Assembly (NCBI GenBank): GCA_963742715.1
Contig: CAVUMR010000002.1
Span: 1,426,001-1,490,000, forward strand
Length of the DNA stretch: 64,000 nt
Origin: CAVUMR01 sp963742715
GTDB taxonomy: Bacteria > Actinomycetota > Actinomycetes > Mycobacteriales > Micromonosporaceae
Direction of reading: 5' to 3'
Positions 45,701 through 55,000 of the stretch are shown piece by piece. Positions within the stretch are counted from its first letter, which is position 1. Every line of letters begins with the position of its first letter. The notes beneath the pieces were generated by a model that had not been told where the DNA came from, made no database searches, and worked only from the letters and a program-made list of their open reading frames with translations. The position numbers were made by a program, and so were the translations under genes.

Positions 45701-46810
45701 TCAACTGGCTCTGTGCCGCGGCGCGGTAGGCAGTCGCACCGTGGCGCAGAGCCCGCCCGCGGCCCGGGGAGTGAGGGTGAGGGTTCCACCGTGTGCCTGG
45801 GCGATGCTTCTCACGATGGCGAGGCCGAGGCCGACGCCGACGTGGTCGGTGCGGATGCGTCCGGTGCCGCGCTGGAACGGCTCGGCGAGCGTGGCGACCA
45901 ACTGCGGCGTGAGCTTCTGGCCGGTGTTCTCGACGGTGAGAGCCACCGTCCCGGAGTGAACTCCGGTGGTGACCCGTACGGTGCCGTGTCCGGCGAGGTT
46001 GTGGACGATCGCGTTGTGCACGAGGTTCGTCGTGAGCTGCAGGAGGAGAGCCGGCGAGCCGCTGGTCGTGGCCACCTGGCCGGAGGTCTCGATGGTGACC
46101 CCGTGTCGGGCCGCAAGGGGGAGGAGCGTCTCGGTGGCTTCCTCCGCCGCCAGGGACAGGTCGACCGGCTCCCGGGTGAAGGATCGCTGGTCGGCGCGGC
46201 TGAGCAGGAGCAGGGCTTCGGTGAGGTCGATTGCTCGCACATTGACCGCGTGGAGGCGGTCGACGAGTTCGCCCGGGTCGCGGTTCGGATCCTTGCGGGC
46301 GAGGTCGAGGAGGGTCTGGGTGACCGCCAACGGCGTACGCAGCTCGTGCGAGGCGTTGGCGGCGAACCGCTGTTGTTCGGCCACCTGCGCTTCCAGCCGC
46401 GCGAGCATGGCGTCGAAGCTGTCGGCGAGTTCGCGGAACTCGTCCTTACGGCCTTCCAACTCGATCCGGTGGGAGAGCGACCCGGTGGCTGCCCGGCGGG
46501 TCGCGTGCGTGATGCGCGTCAGCGGAGCGAGCATCCGTCCGGCCAGAAACCATCCCCCGACGAGGCCGAGGACCAGCAGGAACGCCAGCGCCTGGGCCGC
46601 CCGCGGGGCGAAGGCAGCCAGCAGGTCGGAGCGGCTGGGGCTGAACAAGCCGGGGGTGACGCGCACGTGGTCGGGCACGTAGCGCAGCAGGAACACCCAT
46701 ACGGTGGCGAGCAGCAGAGCGCCGGCGGCCATGAGGAAGCCGGCGTAGCTGAGAGTGAGCTTGAGGCGGACGCTCAAACCAGGGGCTCTCTCCATGCTCG
46801 CGTCGCTCAC
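45701..46810 (-). CDS. vanS: VanS-type sensor histidine kinase
   Basis: This is a 369-residue membrane histidine kinase. Two transmembrane segments (about residues 16-40 and 70-92) flank a short extracytoplasmic loop of about 30 residues, as in actinobacterial VanS. HAMP follows, then the H-box FAANASHELRTPLA, N-box LVHNAIVHN and G-box VGVGLGLAIVRSIA. It senses glycopeptides or the damage they cause and phosphorylates VanR. The GTG start overlaps the vanR stop by 4 bases (GTGA), so vanR-vanS is one operon, convergent with vanHAX. Confidence 0.92.
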   Translation of the reverse strand: MSDASMERAPGLSVRLKLTLSYAGFLMAAGALLLATVWVFLLRYVPDHVRVTPGLFSPSRSDLLAAFAPRAAQALAFLLVLGLVGGWFLAGRMLAPLTRITHATRRAATGSLSHRIELEGRKDEFRELADSFDAMLARLEAQVAEQQRFAANASHELRTPLAVTQTLLDLARKDPNRDPGELVDRLHAVNVRAIDLTEALLLLSRADQRSFTREPVDLSLAAEEATETLLPLAARHGVTIETSGQVATTSGSPALLLQLTTNLVHNAIVHNLAGHGTVRVTTGVHSGTVALTVENTGQKLTPQLVATLAEPFQRGTGRIRTDHVGVGLGLAIVRSIAQAHGGTLTLTPRAAGGLCATVRLPTAPRHRAS

Positions 46811-47484
46811 CCTCCGGCGTCTGATCCTGTATCGATGCGGTAGCCGACGCCGGGCACGGTGCCGATCAGCCCGGGTTCGCCGAGTCGTTTGCGCAGTGCG
46901 GAGACGGTGATGCGTACGGCGTTGGTGAACGGGTCGGCGTTCTCGTCCCAGGCCCGTTCCAGCAGCTCCTCGGCGCTCACGACACCGCCTTCGGCGGCGA
47001 CCAGAATGTCGAGTACGGCGAACTGCTTTCTGGTCAGCGCGACATATCGGCCGTCCCGGTACACCTCGCGGCGGAACGGGTCCACCCGCAGGCCGGCGAT
47101 TTCTCGCACCGGCGGCCGGCTGTACGCGCGCCTGCGGTCGAGGGCTCTGAGCCTGAGCACGAGCTCCCGCAGGGCGAACGGCTTGGTGAGGTAGTCATCG
47201 GCGCCGACTCCGAAACCGGAGGCCTTGTCGTCGAGCCGGTCGGCGGCGGTGAGCATGAGGATCGGCATGCCGCTGCCGGAGGCGACGATGCTCTCGGCGA
47301 TGTCGTCGCCGGAAGGCCCGGGGATGTCGCGGTCCAGGACGGCGATGTCATAGGTGTTGATGCTCAACAGCTCCAGGGCGGTGTCGCCGTCACCGGCGAT
47401 GTCGGCCGCGATCGCCTCCAGGCGCAGCCCGTCGCGGATGGCGTCCGCCATGTAGGGCTCGTCCTCGACGACCAACACACGCAT
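46807..47484 (-). CDS. vanR: VanR-type response regulator
   Basis: This 225-residue OmpR-family regulator starts at ATG 47484 (MRVLVVEDEPYMADAIRDGL). The receiver has the phospho-acceptor in DIAVLDRDIPGPSGD and Lys in DDYLTKPFALREL. The C-terminal winged helix has AGLRVDPFRREVYRDGRYV and DPFTNAVRITVSALRKRLGEPG. The sequence is very close, from memory, to Streptomyces VanR. It should activate the promoter before vanH, and possibly the second copy at 47523, which lies immediately upstream of vanR in divergent orientation. Confidence 0.93.
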   Translation of the reverse strand: MRVLVVEDEPYMADAIRDGLRLEAIAADIAGDGDTALELLSINTYDIAVLDRDIPGPSGDDIAESIVASGSGMPILMLTAADRLDDKASGFGVGADDYLTKPFALRELVLRLRALDRRRAYSRPPVREIAGLRVDPFRREVYRDGRYVALTRKQFAVLDILVAAEGGVVSAEELLERAWDENADPFTNAVRITVSALRKRLGEPGLIGTVPGVGYRIDTGSDAGG

Positions 47485-47522
47485 GGTCCCGATGCTACGA
47501 ACCGCGCATATCGCTGGCGTAC

Positions 47523-47640
47523 CGAAAACCACATACGGGCCGGCAACACGACGCGGCCTTGACTGGCGGCATGAGTCACACCGCGTCAGCGCGACCAGAG
47601 CCCCGCAGAACCCTCAAACCCCACGCCGGCGGGGCCGACC
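47523..47640 (+). promoter_or_regulatory. Second van-type promoter with a truncated reading frame behind it
   Basis: CGAAAACCACATACG at 47523-47537, then CGGCAACA, GCCTTGA and an ATG at 47571, matches the vanH promoter with no gaps over about 60 bases, including the 48-base distance to the ATG. The frame behind it begins MSHTASARPEPRRTLKPHAG and ends after about 50 codons inside the 3' end of the opposing GMP-reductase-like gene, with no membrane segments. In known Streptomyces clusters a vanJ or vanK gene has its own VanR promoter near vanR. This is probably the promoter and 5' tip of such a gene whose body has been lost. Confidence 0.6.
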
Positions 47641-47649
47641 CAGGAAGGG

Positions 47650-48714
47650 TCAGATCCGGGTACGGGTCTCCGCGGCGGTACCGGCCGAGCAGAGCACCAC
47701 GGTCGCCCGGTCCCGCAGGTCCGTGATGCTGGTGGCGCCCTGGTACCACATGGACCGGCGAAGCCCGGAGACGAGCCAGCTCACCACGTCGCGGGCCGGC
47801 CCCTTCGCCGGTACCAGACCCTGAACGCCCTCCTCGAACGTCCAGCCGCCCGAGTCGGACGCCGGAAGTGCCCCGTCATAGTCCTGTTCGTGCTGGGCCG
47901 CCGTGGTCGTACACATGCCCCAGGTCTGCTTGTACCGCTGCCCGTCCCGGGTGACGGTCACCCCGGGACTCTCGTCGGTACCGGCGAACAGCCCACCGAT
48001 GGTGACCGCGTCCGCGCCGAAGACCAGCGCCTTCACCAGGTCGCCGGGGTTGCGGACGCCACCGTCGGCGAGCAGCGGTACGCCGTGCTCCCGGGTCACC
48101 TGCTCGCAGGCGTACACCGTGCTGAGCAGCGGGCGTCCGACGCCGGTCATGGTCCGGGTCGTGCAGTGCGACCCGGCGCCGATGCCGACCCGGATGCTGT
48201 CCGCGCCGGCCTCGATCAGGTCCTGGCACGCCTCGGCGGTGGTCACCACGCCCACGCTCACGTCAGCGTCCGGGAAGGTGTCCTTGATCCGCCGGATGAA
48301 GTCGAGCGTCGGGGTGTTGTGCGCCTGCAGCGACTCCACCGAGATCACGTCGACGCCCTCCCGGAGCAGATCGCGGACGTGCGCGAACGCCGCCTCGGAC
48401 TGCTCGAGTACGCCGACGGCGAGGCGGGCACCGGCCTTCTTCGCCGCGACCGCGTCGTCGAGCTGGCTCCGGAAGTCCTGGAACGGGTGCAGCACCGCGA
48501 TCGCGCCGCACTCGGACAGCGCCACCGCCAGGTCCGCACCGGACACGCCCGGCATCGGCGCGGCCACCACCGGTACGTCGAGCTCGACGGTTCGGCTGAA
48601 CCGGGTCCGTACGTCGGCGCGGATCGGCTCCTCGTCGATCGTGTACTCGCCACGGTTCGGGAGCAGAAGGACATCGTCGAAAGTGATCTCCGGCGTGGTG
48701 TCGAGAATCCTCAT
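47650..48714 (-). CDS. GMP reductase/IMP dehydrogenase-family protein (GuaB1-like)
   Basis: This 354-residue TIM barrel starts at ATG 48714 (MRILDTTPEITFDDVLLLP). The catalytic cysteine loop reads GIGAGSHCTTRTMTGVG; CTTR followed by TGVG favours GMP reductase over IMP dehydrogenase. ADGGVRNPGDLVKALVFGADAV and GLFAGTDESPG are the phosphate-binding regions. No CBS domains are present. It would convert GMP to IMP (or the reverse type of reaction). It is divergent from a phosphoribosyltransferase and close to a HAD phosphatase and a nucleoside hydrolase, a mix seen in some nucleoside-metabolite clusters. It could also be an ordinary purine-salvage gene. Confidence 0.87.
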   Translation of the reverse strand: MRILDTTPEITFDDVLLLPNRGEYTIDEEPIRADVRTRFSRTVELDVPVVAAPMPGVSGADLAVALSECGAIAVLHPFQDFRSQLDDAVAAKKAGARLAVGVLEQSEAAFAHVRDLLREGVDVISVESLQAHNTPTLDFIRRIKDTFPDADVSVGVVTTAEACQDLIEAGADSIRVGIGAGSHCTTRTMTGVGRPLLSTVYACEQVTREHGVPLLADGGVRNPGDLVKALVFGADAVTIGGLFAGTDESPGVTVTRDGQRYKQTWGMCTTTAAQHEQDYDGALPASDSGGWTFEEGVQGLVPAKGPARDVVSWLVSGLRRSMWYQGATSITDLRDRATVVLCSAGTAAETRTRI

Positions 48715-48839
48715 GTCCCACCTGTCGTAGCTGGTTCGGGTGCGGTCCGTGCGGCGATGGTAGGGCGCCCGTCCGACCGCGCGTCCGCGCGACCGCGTGC
48801 GGTCCCCGACCGGGTCGGCGCTGCTGACATCATCGACCC

Positions 48840-49661
48840 ATGTCCATCCTGTCCGCCGCCGAGTTGGAGCGCTGGCTGGGCCGTCCGCGGGCTGAGACCG
48901 GTACTCCCACCCCGTGGCTGCGCGCACACGAGTACGACGCGTGCCGGACGGTAGTGAGATCGTCACCATCGGTCCACCGCCACGACCTCGACCCCGACCT
49001 GCTGCACGGCGTGTGCCGGGTACCGCCGGAACTCAGCGGTCGGGATGAGGACGGGTTCGCGCGTGACTTCGCCGCCGGGAGCCGCAAGCTCGCCCAGGCG
49101 TTGCTGGACGCGGTGGAGTCGGTGGTGAACCTGCCGCAGCCACGGGCGATCTGCGCGGTGTGGCGGGCCGGGCTGGCGTTCTGCGACCCGCCGCGTCCCG
49201 ACTGGGCGTACTGGCATCTCGGCCTGCGCAAGTCCCCGGCCGGCGCACCCGAGCGGTACCACGCGACCGTGCCCGCGTCAGCCTCGGAGACGGCATCGGT
49301 CCTGCTGGTGGACGGGGTGCTGGCCACCGGTGCGAGCACTCTGCACGCACTCGACCAGCTGACCGGCCTGGGCGTGCCCGCGAAACGGATCGGGGTGGTC
49401 GCGTTCGCGATCACCCCTGAGGCGGTGGCCCGGGTGCTGCTGCACCACCCCGAGGTACGCGTGCACACCGCCCTGGACGACACGTTCCTGGCCGGACCGG
49501 GCTGGATCATCCCGAACGACCCGACCCTGTTCCTGCCCGACACCGGTACCGAGTTCGCCCGGCACGGCCTCGCCCCGGTCGCGGTCGAGCGGATGACCGG
49601 CACCGGCGTACTGACCCCGGACGCGGCGCGGGCACTGCTCTCCCGCGGGTATGGCGGCTGA
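48840..49661 (+). CDS. Uracil-phosphoribosyltransferase-like PRTase
   Basis: This 273-residue protein carries a PRPP-binding loop VLLVDGVLATGAST (about residues 157-170) in the UPRTase style. A UPRT-like C-terminal region follows (ALDDTFLAGPGWIIP), along with an atypical N-terminal extension of about 60 residues. It would attach a base to PRPP; the base is unknown. It reads with the HAD-methyltransferase and nucleoside hydrolase genes downstream. The stop codon lies inside a 16-bp tandem repeat that separates it from the next gene. Confidence 0.75.
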   Translation: MSILSAAELERWLGRPRAETGTPTPWLRAHEYDACRTVVRSSPSVHRHDLDPDLLHGVCRVPPELSGRDEDGFARDFAAGSRKLAQALLDAVESVVNLPQPRAICAVWRAGLAFCDPPRPDWAYWHLGLRKSPAGAPERYHATVPASASETASVLLVDGVLATGASTLHALDQLTGLGVPAKRIGVVAFAITPEAVARVLLHHPEVRVHTALDDTFLAGPGWIIPNDPTLFLPDTGTEFARHGLAPVAVERMTGTGVLTPDAARALLSRGYGG

Positions 49662-49697
49662 CGAATATGGCGGCTGACGAATATGGGCGCTGACGAA
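49650..49697 (+). repeat. Three tandem 16-bp units at a gene junction
   Basis: TATGGCGGCTGACGAA is repeated at 49650, 49666 and 49682 (third copy TATGGGCGCTGACGAA). The first copy contains the PRTase stop codon, and the third runs into the ATG of the HAD gene at 49697. It looks like duplication of a translation stop/start junction. Confidence 0.85.
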
Positions 49698-51109
49698 TGC
49701 TGACAACCGCGCTGTTCGACCTCGACGACACGCTGTACCCGGCGTCGCTCGGCCTCGACGACCTGGTCCGGTACCGCGTGCTCCGGTACGTGTGCGCGCG
49801 GCTGGAACTGTCCGACGCCGCCGGGGCCGAGGTGTGCCAGCGGCTGCACCGGGAGTACGGCACCACCCTCGCCGGGCTGCGCGCGGAGTACGACCTCGAC
49901 CCGATGGAGTACCTCGCCGAGGTGTACCCGCCGTCCCTGTACGACCAACTCCGGCCGAACCCGCGGCTCGCGGCGGTACTCGCGGACCTGCCGTTGCGCA
50001 AGGTCGTACTGACCAACGCGCACCGCGGCCACGCCGACCTGGTGCTCGACCGGCTCGGCATCGCGGAGTACTTCGACGGGATCCTGGACATCTTCGAGCT
50101 GGGATTCGTGTGCAAGCCGGCGCAGGCCTGCTTCGAGCAGGTACTCGAGGTGCTCGACGCGGACCCGGCCGAGTGTGTCCTCGTCGACGACGCGGCGGCC
50201 AACCTCGCCACGGCGCGGTCGCTCGGCATGTACACGATCGGGGTCGGCTGCCCCGGCGGTGACCAGGCGGTCGCTTCGGTGGCCGAGGTGGGTCCGCTGC
50301 TCGCCGCCCTGACCGGGTCCGGGACCGACAGCGCGGAGGTACCGGACGAGCTGGTCGCCGGGTGGCGGGAGGCCGCCCGGGCCGCCGGGTACGAGGACTG
50401 GGGTCAGCTGGTCACCGACGGGCACGTCACGATTCCGACGTTCGCCTGGAACTACGAGGAACAGGTGCGCGGCGCACTGCGCTCAGCCTCGTCGTACCTC
50501 GACCTGCACACCGCCGGCGGCGAGCAGCTGCTGAAGGTGCGGGACGCCTGGCCGGAGCGGGTCGTCGTGACCGAGGCGTACAGCCTGGAACTGGCCCGGA
50601 AACGGCTCGAACCGCTGGGCGTCACGGTGATCCCGTCGGCCGGGATGAGCCTGTGGGAGACACTGCCGTTTCCGGACGACTCGTTCGACGTGGTGACTGT
50701 CAAGCACGCGCCGTTCAGCGCCACGGAGGTGTGCCGGATTCTCCGGCCCGGCGGGGTGGTGGTGACGCAGCAGGTGGACGGAAGGTCCGACGCCGACCTG
50801 GTCGAGCACTTCGGCGGTACCCAGGGTGGTACCGGCGAGCGGCCGTACGTGAGCCTCGGCTTCTTCCGCAGCGCCCTGCGTACCGCCGGACTCGACGTCG
50901 AGGTGGCGCTGGACAGCGCGGGGGAGAAGACGTTCCGCGACGTGGGCTCGGTCGTGTACTACCTGACCAAGAGCGGCTGGTTGGTCGACGGGTTCTCGGT
51001 GGACGCGTTCCTGCCGCAGTTGGCCCGGCTCCAGCAGCGGCTGGAGCGCACCGGCCGGCTGGCCTTCGCCGACTGGCACTTCCTGCTCACCGCCCGGAAG
51101 CCACGGTGA
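49697..51109 (+). CDS. Fusion of a HAD nucleotidase and a SAM-dependent methyltransferase
   Basis: The protein has 470 residues. The N-terminal part (1-205) is a HAD phosphatase resembling pyrimidine 5'-nucleotidases: LFDLDDTLYPASLGL with the nucleophile Asp, KVVLTNAHRGHADLVL, Lys in GFVCKPAQACFEQVL and the acidic VLVDDAAANL. The C-terminal part (about 225-470) is a class I methyltransferase with a degenerate first motif (YLDLHTAGGEQLL), an acidic strand (VVVTEAYS), LPFPDDSFDVVTVKHAPF and CRILRPGGVVVTQQ. A nucleotidase joined to a methyltransferase suggests dephosphorylation and methylation of the same nucleotide-like compound, which is inference. It overlaps the nucleoside hydrolase start by 4 bases. 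Confidence 0.82.
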   Translation: MLTTALFDLDDTLYPASLGLDDLVRYRVLRYVCARLELSDAAGAEVCQRLHREYGTTLAGLRAEYDLDPMEYLAEVYPPSLYDQLRPNPRLAAVLADLPLRKVVLTNAHRGHADLVLDRLGIAEYFDGILDIFELGFVCKPAQACFEQVLEVLDADPAECVLVDDAAANLATARSLGMYTIGVGCPGGDQAVASVAEVGPLLAALTGSGTDSAEVPDELVAGWREAARAAGYEDWGQLVTDGHVTIPTFAWNYEEQVRGALRSASSYLDLHTAGGEQLLKVRDAWPERVVVTEAYSLELARKRLEPLGVTVIPSAGMSLWETLPFPDDSFDVVTVKHAPFSATEVCRILRPGGVVVTQQVDGRSDADLVEHFGGTQGGTGERPYVSLGFFRSALRTAGLDVEVALDSAGEKTFRDVGSVVYYLTKSGWLVDGFSVDAFLPQLARLQQRLERTGRLAFADWHFLLTARKPR

Positions 51110-52044
51110 GTCACCGCATCCCGGTGGTGGTGGACACCGATCTGGCCCTCGACGACGTACTCGCGATCCTGTTCCTGCTGGCCCATCCGGACATTTCGGT
51201 CCTGGCCATCACCGTGTCCGGTACCGGGGAGGCGCACGGCCCCGACGGAGCCCGCAACGCCGCCGGCCTCGTCGCGCTGGCCGGTGCCGACGTGCCGGTC
51301 GCCTTCGGACCGGACGTTCCGCTGCGCGGTACGCACGCGTTCCCGCCCGACTGGCGTGCTGCCGCGGACGAGCTCTACGGCCTGTGGGCAGCGCTCCCGC
51401 CGGTGGTCGAGCCGCCCGGCGACGCGCTCGAACTGCTCGGGCGAACGGTCACCGACGCGGACGAGCCGGTACTGCTGATCACGCTCGGACCGCTCACCAA
51501 CGTCGCGCAGGCCATCCGATCCCGGCCGAGGCTCGCCGAGGGGCTGCGCGGGATCCACGTGATGGGCGGCGCGCTGCGGGTGCCGGGCAACCTCGACCCG
51601 GCCCGTACCGGCATCGACAACCGGGTCGCCGAGTGGAACCTGTACGTCGATCCGCACGCGGCCAACGTGGTACTCGGCAGCGGCGTGCCGGTCACCTTCG
51701 TCACGCTCGACGCGACGGTACACGCGCCGCTCTCCCGGTCATTTCTGCGGCTTCTGGAGGCGGAGCGCCGTACTCCGGGCGCCGACTTCGCGTGCGCGCT
51801 GCTCACCCACGTACAGAGCCATGTGCTGTCCCGGCCGCACTCCTTCTGGGATCCGCTGGCCGCCGCGATCGCACTGGACCGCGGCCTCGCCGACTTCGAG
51901 GTCGGCAACGTGGAGGTGGTCGAGGAGGGGCCGGCGAGCGGCCAGCTACGGTTCAGTGCGGGCGGCCGCGCGGCGGTACTCGCCACCCGGGCCGACGGGC
52001 CACGGTTCGAGCGGCTCTTCCTGGACGTACTGAACGGGCGCTGA
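51106..52044 (+). CDS. Inosine-uridine-type nucleoside hydrolase
   Basis: This 312-residue nucleoside hydrolase has the N-terminal calcium-binding motif as VVVDTDLALDDVLAILFLL, a variant of DTDPGxDD in which Pro-Gly is Leu-Ala. Further family features are LLITLGPLTNVAQAI, IHVMGGALRVPGN, EWNLYVDPHAANVVL and FWDPLAAAIAL. It cleaves the N-glycosidic bond of ribonucleosides. The GTG start overlaps the preceding stop (GTGA). With the PRTase and HAD-methyltransferase it makes an apparent three-gene operon able to exchange, dephosphorylate and cleave nucleotides. Confidence 0.88.
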   Translation: MSHRIPVVVDTDLALDDVLAILFLLAHPDISVLAITVSGTGEAHGPDGARNAAGLVALAGADVPVAFGPDVPLRGTHAFPPDWRAAADELYGLWAALPPVVEPPGDALELLGRTVTDADEPVLLITLGPLTNVAQAIRSRPRLAEGLRGIHVMGGALRVPGNLDPARTGIDNRVAEWNLYVDPHAANVVLGSGVPVTFVTLDATVHAPLSRSFLRLLEAERRTPGADFACALLTHVQSHVLSRPHSFWDPLAAAIALDRGLADFEVGNVEVVEEGPASGQLRFSAGGRAAVLATRADGPRFERLFLDVLNGR

Positions 52045-52098
52045 CCGCGGCGGCCGGGTCAGTGGAAAAATGCGGAACCCCCGACGTTCGGAGCCACG

Positions 52099-55000
52099 AT
52101 GAGCCCGACCTACCTTGACGCCTTCGCGAAGCTCGCGCGGAGCAACCCGCGCAAGCTCGCTGTGGTCGACGCGGCCGGGCAGGAGCTTACTTATGGTGAG
52201 CTCGATGAACGATCCGACCAGCTGGCACAGGAGCTGATCGCGGCCGGGGCAACCCGGGACAGCTGTGTCGGCGTCCACCTGGGCCGCGACGTCAGCCTCC
52301 TGGTCGGGCTGCTCGGGGTGAACAAATCGGGCGCGGCGTACCTGCCGCTCGATCCGAGCTACCCGGGCAAGCGGTTGGAGCTGATGCTCGGCCTGTCCGA
52401 GGCGCGGGTCCTGGTCACGCACCGGGGGAGCGAGGACCAGCTCGACGGCTTCCACGGCAAGCGCGTACTCGTCCCCGAGCTTGCGACCGCCGGGCCGGCC
52501 GCCGCGCCGGGCCGCTCTGAGGCGGCGGGCCGGCGCGTCGATCCGGCCGCGCTCGCGTACGTCATCTTCACGTCGGGGTCGACCGGGAAGCCCAAGGGGG
52601 TGATGGTCGACCACCGCTGCCTGTCCGCGTTCTTCGCCGCCATGGACGACGTGCTCGGCCCGGGTACCGACCGGACCTGGCTGGCCACCACCAGCATGTG
52701 CTTCGACATCTCCGGCCTCGAACTGCTGTACCCGCTGTCCCGCGGCGGCACGGTGCTGCTGGCCGCGGGTGCGACCCCGGCGGACGTCACGGCCGCCCTG
52801 CGGCGCCCGGTGACGCACTTCCAGTGCACCCCGTCGTTCGCGTCCGCCCTGGTGGAGGACGGGACCGCCCGACAGGCTCTGGCCGGGCTGGAGTGCATGC
52901 TGGTCGGCGGGGAGACCCTGCCCGGCGGGCTGGCCACGACCCTGCGCTCGGTCGTCACCGGCCGGCTGCTCAACCTGTACGGACCGACCGAGACGACGAT
53001 CTGGTCGACCTGGCACGAGGTCGACGACACCCGACCGGTGCCGATCGGCCGGCCGTTGTCGAACACCCGGGCCTGGGTCGTCGACCAGACCGGCCGCCCC
53101 ACCACCAACGGCGACGCGAACGAGCTCCTCATCGGCGGCGAGAGCGTGGCCCGCGGCTACTGGCGGCTCCCCACCCTGACCGGCGAGAAGTTCGTCTCCG
53201 CACCGGACGGAAACGGCCTGGCCTACCGAACCGGGGACGTCGTACGGCTCGACCCGAGCGGCGTACTGCACTTCGTCGGCCGCCGCGACCAGCAGGTGAA
53301 GATCCGCGGCCACCGCATCGAGCTCGGTGAGGTCGAGGCGGTACTCGCCGAGCACCCGCGGATCGCGCAGGCGGCCGTGGTGGCGCACGGTACCGAGGAC
53401 AAGCGCCTGGTGGCGTACGTCGTCGGCTCCGGTGACGGGGTACCGCCCGCGGTCGAGCTGCGGGAGTTCCTGGCGCCGCGGCTGCCGGAGGCCGCGATCC
53501 CGTCGGTGGTCGTACCGCTCGACCGGTTCCCGCTGACCCCCAACGGCAAGGTCGACCGCGGTGCCCTGCCGGCACCGGAGGTGACGCGACCGGCCGGCAC
53601 CCCGCCGGCGTCGCCGGTCGAGGAGCAGCTCGCCGCGCTCTGGTGCCGCGAGCTGGGCGTGGACTCGGTCGGCCGGGACGAGGGCTTCCTCGACCTGGGC
53701 GGTGACTCGCTCATGGTCATGCGGCTGATTCCGCGGATCCGGGAGGCGACCGGCGTCGAACTGTCGGTGCGGGGCTTCTTCGAGGCGAAGACGCTGGCCG
53801 GGCTGGCTCAGGCAATCGCCGGCAACGGGAGCGGTGGCGCCACCGAGGATGCGTGGCCGGTACTGGTGCCGGATCCGGCCCGGCGGTACGACCCGTTCCC
53901 ACTCAACGAGGTGCAGCAGGCGTACTGGATGGGCCGGTCGGAGGAGTACGAGCTCGGCGGCTTCTCCATGCACGGGTACGTCGAGCTGGAGTTCCCGCCG
54001 TTCGACCTCGACCGGGTGAACGCCGCGCTCAACCAGCTGATCGCCCGCCACGAGCTGATGCGCGCCGTCGTCCTGCCGGACGGGAACCAGCGGATTCTCC
54101 AGCAGGTACCCGACTACCGGATCCCGGGTACGGACCTGCGCGGTCTGGACGCCTCAACGGTCGAGAGCACCCTGGAAGCCGAGCGTTCGCGCATGTCGCA
54201 CCAGGTCCTCGACCTCGAGCAGTGGCCACTGTTCGAGCTCCGGGCGTACCGCCTCGAGGACCGGATCCGGGTCCTGGTCAGCATGGACGGCACCATGTTC
54301 GACGCCAGCAGCGTGTCGATCGTGGTACACGAGCTTCACTCGCTGCTCCAGCAGCCGCGGCGTGACCTGCCGCCGCTGGAGGTCTCCTTCCGGGACTACG
54401 TACTCGCCGAGCAGCGGCACGTCGAATCGCCGTCGTACGGACGGTCGCTCGACTACTGGAAGGACCGCCTCCGTACCCTTCCGAGCGCGCCGGAGCTGCC
54501 GACCGTACCGGTGATGGAGCCGCGGACCAGGTTCACCAGGCGGCGCGCCGCGCTGCCTCCCGCGACCTGGGCGGCGCTGCGGCACCAGGCCGCGCGGCAG
54601 GGAGTCACTCCGTCCGGACTGCTGCTCGCGACCTACGCCGAGGTGCTCGCCGCCTGGAGCCGGCACCCGCGGTTCACCATCAACGTGACGCTGTACAACC
54701 GGCTGCCGGTCCACCCCGGGGTCAACGACATCGTCGGGGACTTCACCTCGCTCATCCTGCTGGCGACGGACGGCTCGCGGACCAGGCCGTTCGTCGACCG
54801 CGCCCGGGAGACGCAGCAACAACTCTGGGCCGATCTGGACCATCGCCAGGTCAGCGGGATCCGGGTCCTGCGCGAACTCGCGAAGACCCGGCCGACCGAC
54901 AAGGCGCTGGCGCCGGTGGTGTTCACCAGCACGCTCGGTGGCGGCGCGCTGGCGATGGCCGGGCACGGCGCCGTACCGCAGGAGATCTACGGGGTGACCC

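Noticed and set aside
49697..51109. Two separate genes (HAD and methyltransferase)
   Set aside because: One uninterrupted frame with no internal start and ribosome binding site that is better supported. Treated as a fusion.
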